From Marinibacterium sp. (GTDB lineage: Bacteria > Pseudomonadota > Alphaproteobacteria > Rhodobacterales > Rhodobacteraceae), in the NCBI GenBank assembly GCA_017643305.1, contig JAEPNQ010000038.1, positions 1 to 36,872 of the forward strand: DNA of 36,872 nt, in the 5' to 3' direction. A model generated the notes under the pieces. It was not told where the DNA came from and ran no database searches. It worked only from the letters and a program-made list of their open reading frames with translations. Shown here piece after piece: positions 24,895 through 32,397 of the stretch. Positions within the stretch are counted from its first letter, which is position 1; each line of letters opens with the position of its first letter. A program made the position numbers and the translations under genes.

Positions 24895-25665
24895 ATGAAG
24901 AAGAATGAAGATACAAAGAAAACCGTTCAAGATCTGGGGGCCATGCTGGATAGCGGAAAAGAGCCTTCCGAAGCGCTTGTTCCGCATGTCGACAATGCGG
25001 GTCGGGTGGATTCTCTTGCCAGAATACTGGCCGGCGCAGCGCTGATCTGCGCATTAATGGCTGTCGGTTATTCATCATGGATCGATCGAAACAGGGGAGA
25101 CATCGTCGCAGCGGGAACCCTTCCGACGGAGACTTTTTCAGCGGATGCTGCGGCCAGGGGTGGATCTGGTCTCGACCGCGATGCGCTGCTTTTGGTGACA
25201 ATTGCGTCGCTGGAGCAGGCGCTTGAAACGTCACAGCCCTATGCATACGAACTTGCAGTCGCAATGAAAGCCGCGCAGACCCACGATGAGATTGCGGTTT
25301 TGCTGGATGAATTGACCTCCGCAGCTGAAGTTGGGGTCCCTACGCGCCATGAACTGTCTGAAGCCTTGCAAGAGCACCTTGCATCCCAAATTGGCATCAC
25401 GACCCGCATGGGCAATGTCGTCAACCGGATGCTGAACTACGACCCTCAGGCAAAGAGCGACATAGAGGCACTGCTTGCAGCTGATGAAGCGATGAGAGCA
25501 GGCAATTTGAGCGGCGCTCTGGACGTCTTGAGTACGCTTGAAGGGGAAACCCGGTATGCCGTCTTGCCGTGGCTGGAGATGGCAATTCTGAGATTGGAAG
25601 TCGAAGAAACCGTTTCGGAATTACTTCGACTTACATTTCTAAGCGTTTTGTCTGACCAGGTATGA
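24895..25665 (+). CDS. mitofilin-like membrane protein (no coiled coil)
   Basis: A 256-residue protein with a short charged cytoplasmic N-terminus, one membrane helix (about 42-60) and a periplasmic helical domain. The pattern ASLEQALETSQPYAYEL, GVPTRHELSEAL and LLAADEAMRAGNLSGAL, then PWLEMAILRL follows the C-terminal region of alphaproteobacterial mitofilin-like proteins, but the long coiled coil between helix and this region is missing. A dedicated short mitofilin-like gene in a transporter operon is unusual. The ATG at 24895 has AAGAAGG upstream; the ATG at 24862, overlapping the previous stop, is possible. Confidence 0.65.
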   Translation: MKKNEDTKKTVQDLGAMLDSGKEPSEALVPHVDNAGRVDSLARILAGAALICALMAVGYSSWIDRNRGDIVAAGTLPTETFSADAAARGGSGLDRDALLLVTIASLEQALETSQPYAYELAVAMKAAQTHDEIAVLLDELTSAAEVGVPTRHELSEALQEHLASQIGITTRMGNVVNRMLNYDPQAKSDIEALLAADEAMRAGNLSGALDVLSTLEGETRYAVLPWLEMAILRLEVEETVSELLRLTFLSVLSDQV

Positions 25666-26090
25666 GCTACGCGCAGGTTCGCAAAAGCCTTCCGCTGAAG
25701 AGTTTTGTTCTTCGGATTCTACTGGTGGCGACTCTTGTCTTCGCCACGGTCAACCCATCGAAGTACACATTGACGACGTGGCTTCTTGCATCTTCGGCGC
25801 CACTGAGCGTTCGGATCTTCATAGCATTTGCACTGTTCGCCGTTTGGATAGTCATTCTGCGGATTGCGTGGCAGGGCCTGCGCGCGTTTGGTTTTTCGAT
25901 TGTGCTATGCATTGGTGTGCTTCTTGTGCTGCTGGAAATCCGGTTTGATTTCCTTAGAGGGCTGAGTGGGTTTTCCCTCAGCCTGGTGGTGCTTTGCTTG
26001 TTAACGGCCGTGACCAGTCTGGGCCTTGTCGGATCCTATCTGGTCCGAGGGCTGAGCGGACAATCCCCTGTTGTGAAGCATCCGCCATAA
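25662..26090 (+). CDS. DUF6524 membrane protein, second copy
   Basis: A 142-residue protein with four predicted helices. It shares with the copy at 18803-19207 the N-terminal TLVFATVNPSKYTLTTWLL (compare VFATYNPSG) and the C-terminal YLVRGLSGQSP (compare RARLSGQ). Overall the two are clearly diverged paralogues. It closes the operon, overlapping the mitofilin-like gene by four bases. The family has no known function. After its stop comes a short hairpin shared with the convergent iclR gene. Confidence 0.78.
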   Translation: MSYAQVRKSLPLKSFVLRILLVATLVFATVNPSKYTLTTWLLASSAPLSVRIFIAFALFAVWIVILRIAWQGLRAFGFSIVLCIGVLLVLLEIRFDFLRGLSGFSLSLVVLCLLTAVTSLGLVGSYLVRGLSGQSPVVKHPP

Positions 26091-26096
26091 TGGCTT

Positions 26097-26114
26097 AAAA
26101 AAGGGCACAGCCCT
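26097..26114 (-). terminator. rho-independent terminator of the iclR-type gene
   Basis: On the minus strand a five-pair stem AGGGC/GCCCT with a TGT loop is followed by TTTTTT, directly after the regulator's stop. The stem is short but the T-run is perfect. The plus-strand operon ends seven bases before it, so the same hairpin could partly serve both. Confidence 0.5.
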
Positions 26115-26874
26115 ACGCGGACTTCCTTTCGATATCCCCTTCGTCCCATCCCAGTACCTTTGACAAATCATGGGACATTGCGATCAGGGTCTGGCCAAGC
26201 TTGCTTCGCACAGCCGGCGTAAATACCCGAACGGAAGCGGTTGCGCCAATTGACAAGGTTGCGCCAGAGCCTTTCGGGGCCAATCCCGTAGCAACAGAAC
26301 TTATGCCTCGCTCCAGTTCTTCAACACATTCGGCGTAGCCTTGGGCGCGCACGGTCTCTAGTTCCGATTCCAGATCTTCACGTTTGGTGATGGTGTGATC
26401 CGTGTATCGCTTGAGTTGCCCCCTCAACTCGTCATGAGTCAGAAGATCGGGCGCCACGGCGGCAATGGCCTTGGCGCAAGAACACGCATGTATCGGACGC
26501 TTGCCCAAACCGGGATGGAGGTAAGAAACACCCGTTTGCGGTGTCGCAACGTGAATGATCTCAACCCAGTGACTGCGCAGGCGAGACAAGAAAAACGCAG
26601 CGCCGTGTTCATCAGCCGCGCTGGACAGCACCGGTGCGATAACTTCCAAAAGCGCGGCGTCGGAGTAATCGCTCAACGTGATGCGCTTCAGCCTAGCTCC
26701 GATGGCGAACACCCCCCGGGCGGGCGTTTCAAGCAAACCAGACGTAACAAGTTCCTGAACCAGTCTATAGGCAGTTGGTTTTGGCAGATCGGAAGGGGCA
26801 CAGATATCAGCAACCGTTGCGCGGCCTTTCTGACCAATGATTTCCAAGACCAGCGCGATGCGTTCGAGATACAT
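26113..26874 (-). CDS. IclR-family transcriptional regulator
   Basis: A 253-residue regulator with an N-terminal winged helix (MYLERIALVLEIIG, recognition region LPKPTAYRLVQELVTSGLL) and a C-terminal effector-binding GAF-like domain containing HPGLGKRPIHACSCAKAIAA and the late RGISSVATGLAP motif, where IclR proteins bind small molecules. It is transcribed away from the SBP56-type gene at 26946, which it most likely controls. I place the start at 26874, since the family N-terminus begins there; an ATG at 26898 would lie inside the putative operator repeats. Confidence 0.88.
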   Translation of the reverse strand: MYLERIALVLEIIGQKGRATVADICAPSDLPKPTAYRLVQELVTSGLLETPARGVFAIGARLKRITLSDYSDAALLEVIAPVLSSAADEHGAAFFLSRLRSHWVEIIHVATPQTGVSYLHPGLGKRPIHACSCAKAIAAVAPDLLTHDELRGQLKRYTDHTITKREDLESELETVRAQGYAECVEELERGISSVATGLAPKGSGATLSIGATASVRVFTPAVRSKLGQTLIAMSHDLSKVLGWDEGDIERKSA

Positions 26875-26883
26875 TTTTCTCAC

Positions 26884-26914
26884 TATACGATATATCATTT
26901 TTCGTTATACGATA
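26884..26914. promoter_or_regulatory. pair of TATACGATA direct repeats, candidate IclR operator
   Basis: TATACGATA occurs at 26884-26892 and 26906-26914, 22 bases apart, about two helical turns. They lie in the short divergent region between the IclR-type start and the SBP56-type gene and would suit a dimer or tetramer binding on one face of the DNA. That the IclR protein binds them is inference. Confidence 0.5.
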
Positions 26915-26945
26915 CAGCAACCGGAAGCAAGGGAGGGAAATCACT

Positions 26946-28301
26946 ATGGACGGAGCATGCTGCGGGCCGGGTTACAAAAGTCCGCAAGAGGCCATCGAAG
27001 CCCCTCGGGAAAAACTTCTGTACACAATCGCGATCTACACAGGCACAGGCATCCAGAAACCTGACTACCTGGCGACCGTGGATGTAGACCCGGACAGCCC
27101 GACCTATTCCGAAGTGATCCACCGACTGGAGATGCCCGGGATCGGGGATGAGCTCCACCATATGGGCTGGAATGCCTGTTCGTCTTGCCACGACGACAGT
27201 TCCATGTCGCGCAAATATCTGATCCTGCCTGGCGTACGGTCCAACAACCTGCACATCGTTGATACGGCAACCGACCCCAGGGCCCCGCGGCTGCACAAGG
27301 TGATCGATGGAGCCGAGATAAAGGCCAAGGCTGATCTGTCTGGCCCACACACGGTGCATTGCCTCGGCTCTGAGATCATCATTTCCTTTCTTGGAGATGC
27401 CAAGGGTGAGGCCCCAGGTGGCTATCTGCACCTCGACAAGGACTTCAACATTGTCGGCCGGTGGGAAAGCTCCATGGGCGACATCAAGTTTGGCTACGAT
27501 TTCTGGTATCAGCCGCGCCACAACGTGATGGTGAGTTCAGAATGGGCCGCGCCCAATACCTTTATGCCGGGCTTCGACCTGGAAGAAGTAGGGCATCTGA
27601 AATACGGACGCGAGTTGCACTTCTGGGATTTCGAAAAACGTGAGCCGGTTGAAAGCTTTTACCTTGGCGAAGACGGGCTTTTGCCGCTTGAGGTCAAGTT
27701 TCACCACGACCCCGACAGTACGCATGGCTTCTGTGGCGCAGCGCTGTCGACCAATGTGATTCACTGGTGGAAGGACAGCGATGGTGCCTGGCAGTGGGAA
27801 AAGATCATCGATGTCGAAAACGAAATGCATCCGGCATGGCCAATCCCCCTGCCAGGCGTGATGTCGGCGATCCTGATCTCAATGGACGACAAGTATCTGT
27901 ATCTGAACAACTGGCTGCATGGAGATATGCGCCAGTACGACATCACCGATCCGCATAATCCCAAGCTGACCGGCCAGGTTTTCATGGGGGGCCTTCTGGG
28001 CAAAGCTCCAACCGTAAACGGCGTTGAGGTTGCTGGCGGCCCACAGATGTTCCAGCTCTCTCTCGACGGCCGACGGCTTTATGTCACGACCTCGCTTTTC
28101 TCGACCTGGGATAACCAGTTCTATCCCGAAATCCGTGAAAAAGGTGGTGTGATGGTGATGATCGACTGCGATCCTGAAAACGGTGGCATGAAGATAAACG
28201 AGGACTTCATCGTGAACTTCGGCGCTGAACCAAATGGTCCATCGCGTTGCCATGAAAGCAGGTATCCGGGCGGCGATTGCACAAGCGACATCTGGTTATG
28301 A
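26946..28301 (+). CDS. selenium-binding protein 56 / methanethiol oxidase family protein
   Basis: The 451-residue product is highly similar to the SBP56/SELENBP1/MtoX family throughout: CCGPGY near the N-terminus, PDYLATVDVDP (39-49), WNACSSC with C78 and C81, FGYDFWYQPRHNVM, SSEWAAPN, NNWLHGDMRQYDI, AGGPQMFQLSLDGRRLY and the C-terminal RYPGGDCTSDIWL. Bacterial and human members oxidise methanethiol to formaldehyde, sulfide and hydrogen peroxide using bound copper. GGGAGGG lies ten bases before the ATG. The stop overlaps the ferredoxin gene by four bases. In this product no twin-arginine or Sec signal is visible, suggesting a cytoplasmic enzyme. Confidence 0.92.
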   Translation: MDGACCGPGYKSPQEAIEAPREKLLYTIAIYTGTGIQKPDYLATVDVDPDSPTYSEVIHRLEMPGIGDELHHMGWNACSSCHDDSSMSRKYLILPGVRSNNLHIVDTATDPRAPRLHKVIDGAEIKAKADLSGPHTVHCLGSEIIISFLGDAKGEAPGGYLHLDKDFNIVGRWESSMGDIKFGYDFWYQPRHNVMVSSEWAAPNTFMPGFDLEEVGHLKYGRELHFWDFEKREPVESFYLGEDGLLPLEVKFHHDPDSTHGFCGAALSTNVIHWWKDSDGAWQWEKIIDVENEMHPAWPIPLPGVMSAILISMDDKYLYLNNWLHGDMRQYDITDPHNPKLTGQVFMGGLLGKAPTVNGVEVAGGPQMFQLSLDGRRLYVTTSLFSTWDNQFYPEIREKGGVMVMIDCDPENGGMKINEDFIVNFGAEPNGPSRCHESRYPGGDCTSDIWL

Positions 28302-28663
28302 CGACGCATACCGTGACAATCGCAAATCGGCATGGGGCGACATATGACGTAGACGCGCGCCGCCCTCTTCTGGACACTTTGCGCGAACAGGGTATCGATC
28401 TGCCTTATGGCTGCAAGTATGGCGGCTGCATAACCTGCGCGGCCAAGCTCACGACAGGCTCAGTAGATCAACGCAGACAAGTTGCGCTGAACAACAGGCA
28501 AATCGCCAATGGCTACGTGATCCTGTGTGTGGCCCGCGCGACATCTGACATCACCCTGGAAATCGGGGTTGAGAGCCACGACAAGCTCTACCGCAACCCG
28601 TTTATCGACCCGCTACAACCCCACGAACTCAAGGCGGACATTGCGACGCCGAAGGGAGATTAA
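28298..28663 (+). CDS. plant-type [2Fe-2S] ferredoxin
   Basis: A 121-residue protein with the chloroplast-type ferredoxin cysteine pattern C39-x4-C44-x2-C47 (GCKYGGCITCAAK) and C77 (YVILCVAR). These bind one [2Fe-2S] cluster. The start at 28298 overlaps the stop of the SBP56-type gene (ATGA), so the ferredoxin is probably made in step with it and may carry electrons to or from a partner of that enzyme. An upstream in-frame TTG at 28277 is less likely. Confidence 0.9.
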   Translation: MTTHTVTIANRHGATYDVDARRPLLDTLREQGIDLPYGCKYGGCITCAAKLTTGSVDQRRQVALNNRQIANGYVILCVARATSDITLEIGVESHDKLYRNPFIDPLQPHELKADIATPKGD

Positions 28664-28666
28664 CCT

Positions 28667-29131
28667 ATGCCCGAAGCCGATATTGACCGCATCTATGATT
28701 ACGACCCCAAATTCCTCGCTGATATCCTGAGTTCGGTTAAGACAATTGCGATGGTGGGGGCGAGCGCCGATAAAACCAAGTTCAGCTATGGCGTACTGAG
28801 GCAACTCAGCGAAATTGGCTATGATATCTTGCCGGTGAACCCCAACCCGAATGTTACGGAAATTCGGGGGCTCAAGGTTTACCATTCACTGGAAGAAATC
28901 GACAAACCGGTTGATATGGTTGACGTTTTTAGGCCCAAGGAAGAACTCTATGGCTTTGCCGAGAAGGCCATCGCAATAGATGCCAAGGTTCTGTGGGGTC
29001 AGATCGGCGTGTATGACGACAAGGCAGCAAAACTTGCCGAAGACGCCGGTCTGCAGGTTGTGATGAACCGGTGTCCGAAGATTGAACTTTTCCGACCGTT
29101 CTGGAAGCCGCGCCTCGATCTGAAGATATGA
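28667..29131 (+). CDS. CoA-binding (CoA_binding_2/YccU-like) protein
   Basis: A 154-residue Rossmann-fold protein with the nucleotide motif VGASADKTKFSYGV, then LPVNPNPN, DMVDVFRP and LWGQIGVYDDKA, ending with a family-typical NRCPKIE. This is the CoA_binding_2 family, related to the CoA domain of succinyl-CoA synthetase. Its exact role is unknown. A GGGAG ribosome site lies eight bases before the ATG, and it follows the ferredoxin gene by three bases, completing a three-gene operon. It converges with the acyl-CoA synthetase gene. Confidence 0.88.
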   Translation: MPEADIDRIYDYDPKFLADILSSVKTIAMVGASADKTKFSYGVLRQLSEIGYDILPVNPNPNVTEIRGLKVYHSLEEIDKPVDMVDVFRPKEELYGFAEKAIAIDAKVLWGQIGVYDDKAAKLAEDAGLQVVMNRCPKIELFRPFWKPRLDLKI

Positions 29132-29174
29132 TGGAATTGCCCAGGGCCTGAGACCTTGCCTTCCAGAAACCGGA

Positions 29175-30833
29175 TCATCCCGCGCCAACGCTCGCTTGTC
29201 GTAACAGGAACCTTTGAATTTTGCCGCTGGGTGTTTTCGGCAGTTCGCTGACGAATTCGATGAGACGAGGATAGGCATGTGCTGAAAGGCGTTGTTTGAC
29301 GTAGTCCTGCAAGTCCTTGGCCAGCTCTTCATTCCCCTCTGTGCCGTCCGCCAGCACGACAACCGCTTTCACGATCTCGGTCCGCTCCTTGTCCGGTACG
29401 CCGACGACCGCCGCCTCGGTCACGGCAGGGTGTTCGATCAGAGCGCTTTCAACATCAAACGGCCCAATCCGATACCCTGATGATGTGATGACATCGTCGT
29501 TCCGCCCCACGAATGTAATGCATCCGTTTTCATCCCGTTCGACCGTGTCACCTGTCAGATAATAGCCGTTCACAATCGATTTATTCCCTTTGTTCAGGTA
29601 ACCACCAAAGAACAAGAGCGGTGAACCCGCTATATTCACGGCCAGTTGGCCTGGCTCATTGAGGCCAGAGATGCGGCCATCCTCGGCCAGAACGTCCACC
29701 GTGAACCCCGGCATCACGTAACCGGCGGATCCCGGTCGTACCGGATGATCCAGACCATGGTGGTTGTTCACCATCATCCCAGTTTCAGTTTGCCCATAGT
29801 GATCTTTGATCGGTGCGTTCAGCTCTGCCTCAAACCAGCGTATGACTTCGGGGTTTAAAGGTTCACCTGCGCTACTGATAAGGCGGATCCGGTCCCTCAG
29901 TTGGACCGCGCGTTGGGTCCCCGAGGCAATGATCAACCGAAACGCTGTGGGCGCGCCGGCAAAATTGGTCACGCCCAGTCTGGAGATCACGTCATATGTA
30001 CCGTCTACGGTAAATGGCCCCTCAACCAGAGTGGTCGCATGCCCCAACAGAAGCGGCCCGATGACCGCGTAATAGAGCCCGTAGGCCCAGCCCGGGTCCG
30101 CAATGTTCCAGAAAACGTCCTCGCGCTGCAAATCAATCCCGTCGACCATGTAGGATCTGAAGGCCAACAGGGCGTTCAGGGGTACCGGAACACCTTTGGC
30201 AGGTCCCGTCGTGCCAGAGGTTGCCATCATGAACATCAGATCATCGCCGCTGCGCATGACCGGAGCAAACTCAACAGATTGCGATGCCATAGAACTGCGG
30301 AAATCAACATCCCCGGCGACAAGTTCATGCGACGTATCCACAATTGTCGCAACAGGCGGGCACACATCCACACCGTCAAGTTTCTGACGATTGGCAGCAT
30401 CAGTGACGACGAGCTTTGCCCCGCTCATTGTCAAACGATCCTGAATGGCCTTGGGCCCAAAGGCGGTAAACAGTGGCTGATAAGCTGCGCCTGCCCGGAG
30501 AGCGCCGAGAACAACGGCCACCAGTTCCGGGGTGCGCGGCAGCAGCCCCGCGACGATATCGCCGGGCTTTATGCCCTGTTCGATCAAAAGGTTGGCAAAG
30601 CAGGACGCCTGGTCGCGCAGATCTGCAAAGCTGCGGGTTTCATGGTGCCCGTCCAAGGCGATCCAGTCCAAGGCCACAGCGTTGTTCTGCAGATGGGCAT
30701 CACAACATTCCACGCACGCATTTATGCCGTCGCTGAAGCTGCCGGAGAATCGAGCCTTTGCAACGTCCAGATTAAAGTTTTGCAGCGCTGTCAGGTAGCT
30801 GGGGTTAGACCCTGTATCAGAAGCGGGTGCCAT
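29175..30833 (-). CDS. AMP-forming acyl-CoA synthetase (acetyl-CoA-synthetase-like)
   Basis: A 552-residue adenylate-forming ligase. The phosphate-binding loop ATSGTTGPAKG, the YGQTETG motif, the hinge-region YLTGDTVERD and GRNDDVITSSGYRIGP, and the catalytic Lys in PKTPSGKIQR are all present. It activates a carboxylic acid to acyl-CoA with ATP; by similarity a short-chain or small aromatic acid is likely. I chose the ATG at 30833, with GAGGAGA eight bases upstream, over the ATG at 30944 which adds unrelated residues. It is the last gene of the minus-strand catabolic series, 161 bases after the DUF1185 gene, so it may have its own promoter. Confidence 0.9.
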   Translation of the reverse strand: MAPASDTGSNPSYLTALQNFNLDVAKARFSGSFSDGINACVECCDAHLQNNAVALDWIALDGHHETRSFADLRDQASCFANLLIEQGIKPGDIVAGLLPRTPELVAVVLGALRAGAAYQPLFTAFGPKAIQDRLTMSGAKLVVTDAANRQKLDGVDVCPPVATIVDTSHELVAGDVDFRSSMASQSVEFAPVMRSGDDLMFMMATSGTTGPAKGVPVPLNALLAFRSYMVDGIDLQREDVFWNIADPGWAYGLYYAVIGPLLLGHATTLVEGPFTVDGTYDVISRLGVTNFAGAPTAFRLIIASGTQRAVQLRDRIRLISSAGEPLNPEVIRWFEAELNAPIKDHYGQTETGMMVNNHHGLDHPVRPGSAGYVMPGFTVDVLAEDGRISGLNEPGQLAVNIAGSPLLFFGGYLNKGNKSIVNGYYLTGDTVERDENGCITFVGRNDDVITSSGYRIGPFDVESALIEHPAVTEAAVVGVPDKERTEIVKAVVVLADGTEGNEELAKDLQDYVKQRLSAHAYPRLIEFVSELPKTPSGKIQRFLLRQASVGAG

Positions 30834-30994
30834 CAAAACGTTCTCCTCGAAATCCTGCCCGCGATGATCTTGCACCCAAACGGGTTCAATTTCCAAGCGT
30901 AGGATGCGTATCAGCGCGCCAACGAAGGGCCGATTGGTCACCATACAATCAAGGCCAGGCAGTCTTGACTCAATTCAATCCGGTCAAAGCGCGA

Positions 30995-31576
30995 TCATCG
31001 CAGACCGTCTTCACCTCTGACGTCCCAAGCTTCGAGACCGCCCATTCTGCTGTGAACACGCCCTCCGCAGGACATGGCAAGGCCAAACACGATTTCGTCC
31101 GCACGAGGACCATCCGGCAGTCCGACTTCGATCCCGTCAAAATGGCTGCGGACATAGGCCGCGTTGATATGGCCAAGTGGGATGTCCAGACGCGACCCCA
31201 CGCCACCGCGCTTCATGCATGACGGCACGATCGCATTCGACTGTCCGAGCAGACCGCGCATGGCGTAACCGCCCGGCACATGCCAAAGCGCGCCGTGCTC
31301 CAGTTCTCCGTTTTCGCCAACAATGGCCCCCTTGCCGTAACCGTCAATTTCACCTTTGCCACCAAGCGCTGCGATCAAACGTTTGCTCATCTCTGCTCCC
31401 AATTGTTTGAGATCTTCCATGGCCGGTTGCATATCCCGCTCATATCGACCGGCGAAAGGGTTGGACACGCAGGCCAGGATCGCACCCAATTTGCGCGGGC
31501 TCTCAGGTTTTGGGCCGCCGTCGTGACGCACCTCTTCGATGATCAACTGCATTTTGCGAACGGTGAATTCAACCAT
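30995..31576 (-). CDS. amino acid synthesis (DUF1185) family protein
   Basis: A 193-residue protein matching the DUF1185/amino-acid-synthesis family: EEVRHDGGPKPE, VSNPFAGRYERDMQP, GYGKGAIVGENGELEHGA, IVPSCMKRGGVGSRLDIPLG and RADEIVFGLAMSCGGR. The family often sits in purine or N-heterocycle catabolic loci, but the reaction is not established. The ATG at 31576 has AAGGAAGG about ten bases upstream and overlaps the UPF0280 gene by 34 bases, indicating coupled translation. Confidence 0.88.
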   Translation of the reverse strand: MVEFTVRKMQLIIEEVRHDGGPKPESPRKLGAILACVSNPFAGRYERDMQPAMEDLKQLGAEMSKRLIAALGGKGEIDGYGKGAIVGENGELEHGALWHVPGGYAMRGLLGQSNAIVPSCMKRGGVGSRLDIPLGHINAAYVRSHFDGIEVGLPDGPRADEIVFGLAMSCGGRVHSRMGGLEAWDVRGEDGLR

Positions 31577-32397
31577 GGATCGGCAGCCTTCCTTTTTGCT
31601 GTGAGTGTAACCGTGTGACCGTTCAAGCCAAGTACCGAGTCATGGATCAGACCCCGCGCGGCAAAGTCACGTGCGGTTTTCAGGCCTTTGGCGAGGGCCT
31701 TATTCGTCTCATGCGCCGACAATTGGCCCACGGCTGTTGTGACCAGTTGGTTGCCCAGATCGGTGTCTGGCGAAATCTCATTCGCCGGTTCACGGGTCAC
31801 TGCGGGGTGGCCGGGCAAATCAACCGCGTTGGCGATCAAAGTGGCGGCCACGTCAGCGGCTGCGGCTGTCGGCGCGGCCACACTTACCGCATCAGCAATG
31901 CCCAATGAATGGCTGCGTCCGCGCCAGCCGGAGGTTGCAAGCCCGCGAACAGAGCTGTTCGCTGTGACTTCGAATTGACCTACCGGTGTCAATGACGTCA
32001 CGGATTGCCCGGTACCCAGATGAAAAGCGATGTCTCCGCCATTGTTAACATAGGCCTTCGGGATCACGTCATCACCTACAAGCGCGGACAGGATCTCATC
32101 CGCAACAGACCCCGCAACAGCGGCCATCGGCGTGACAAAACGATCCGCGAAAGGTGCTACTGCGCGGGCCATTCTGCGCGCCACAGGATCGTGGAAAACG
32201 TATCTTTCCAAGGGGCGGCGAAGCTGCGGCAATTCCTGCACCAGATCGTCAAGCATCCTGTCAAAGCGCAAAATTGCGCGGTCATATGCAGCCTCTCGAT
32301 GCGGGCCAAAGACCTCAATTATCAGGTCAATGGGCCCGTGGTGCAAATGTAGGCGTCGTCCATCAGGCAAAAATGCAACCTGTGGTCGTATGCTCAC
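31543..32397 (-). CDS. UPF0280 family protein (ApbE-like fold)
   Basis: A 284-residue protein: RLHLHHGPIDLIIEVFG at the N-terminus, then AYVNNGGDIAFHL, the typical ATSGWRGRSHSLGIADAVSV and late ANAVDLPGHPAV. This is the UPF0280 family, related to ApbE flavin transferases and to thiamine-biosynthesis proteins. ApbE enzymes attach FMN to redox proteins, so a role in maturing the neighbouring reductase is possible but unproven. The GTG start overlaps the stop of the 6-hydroxynicotinate-reductase-type gene (GTGA). Confidence 0.85.
   Translation of the reverse strand: MSIRPQVAFLPDGRRLHLHHGPIDLIIEVFGPHREAAYDRAILRFDRMLDDLVQELPQLRRPLERYVFHDPVARRMARAVAPFADRFVTPMAAVAGSVADEILSALVGDDVIPKAYVNNGGDIAFHLGTGQSVTSLTPVGQFEVTANSSVRGLATSGWRGRSHSLGIADAVSVAAPTAAAADVAATLIANAVDLPGHPAVTREPANEISPDTDLGNQLVTTAVGQLSAHETNKALAKGLKTARDFAARGLIHDSVLGLNGHTVTLTAKRKAADPWLNSPFAKCS

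Noticed and set aside
29901-30902. 333-codon plus-strand open frame
   Set aside because: It is antisense to the acyl-CoA synthetase, whose full set of motifs proves the minus strand is coding.
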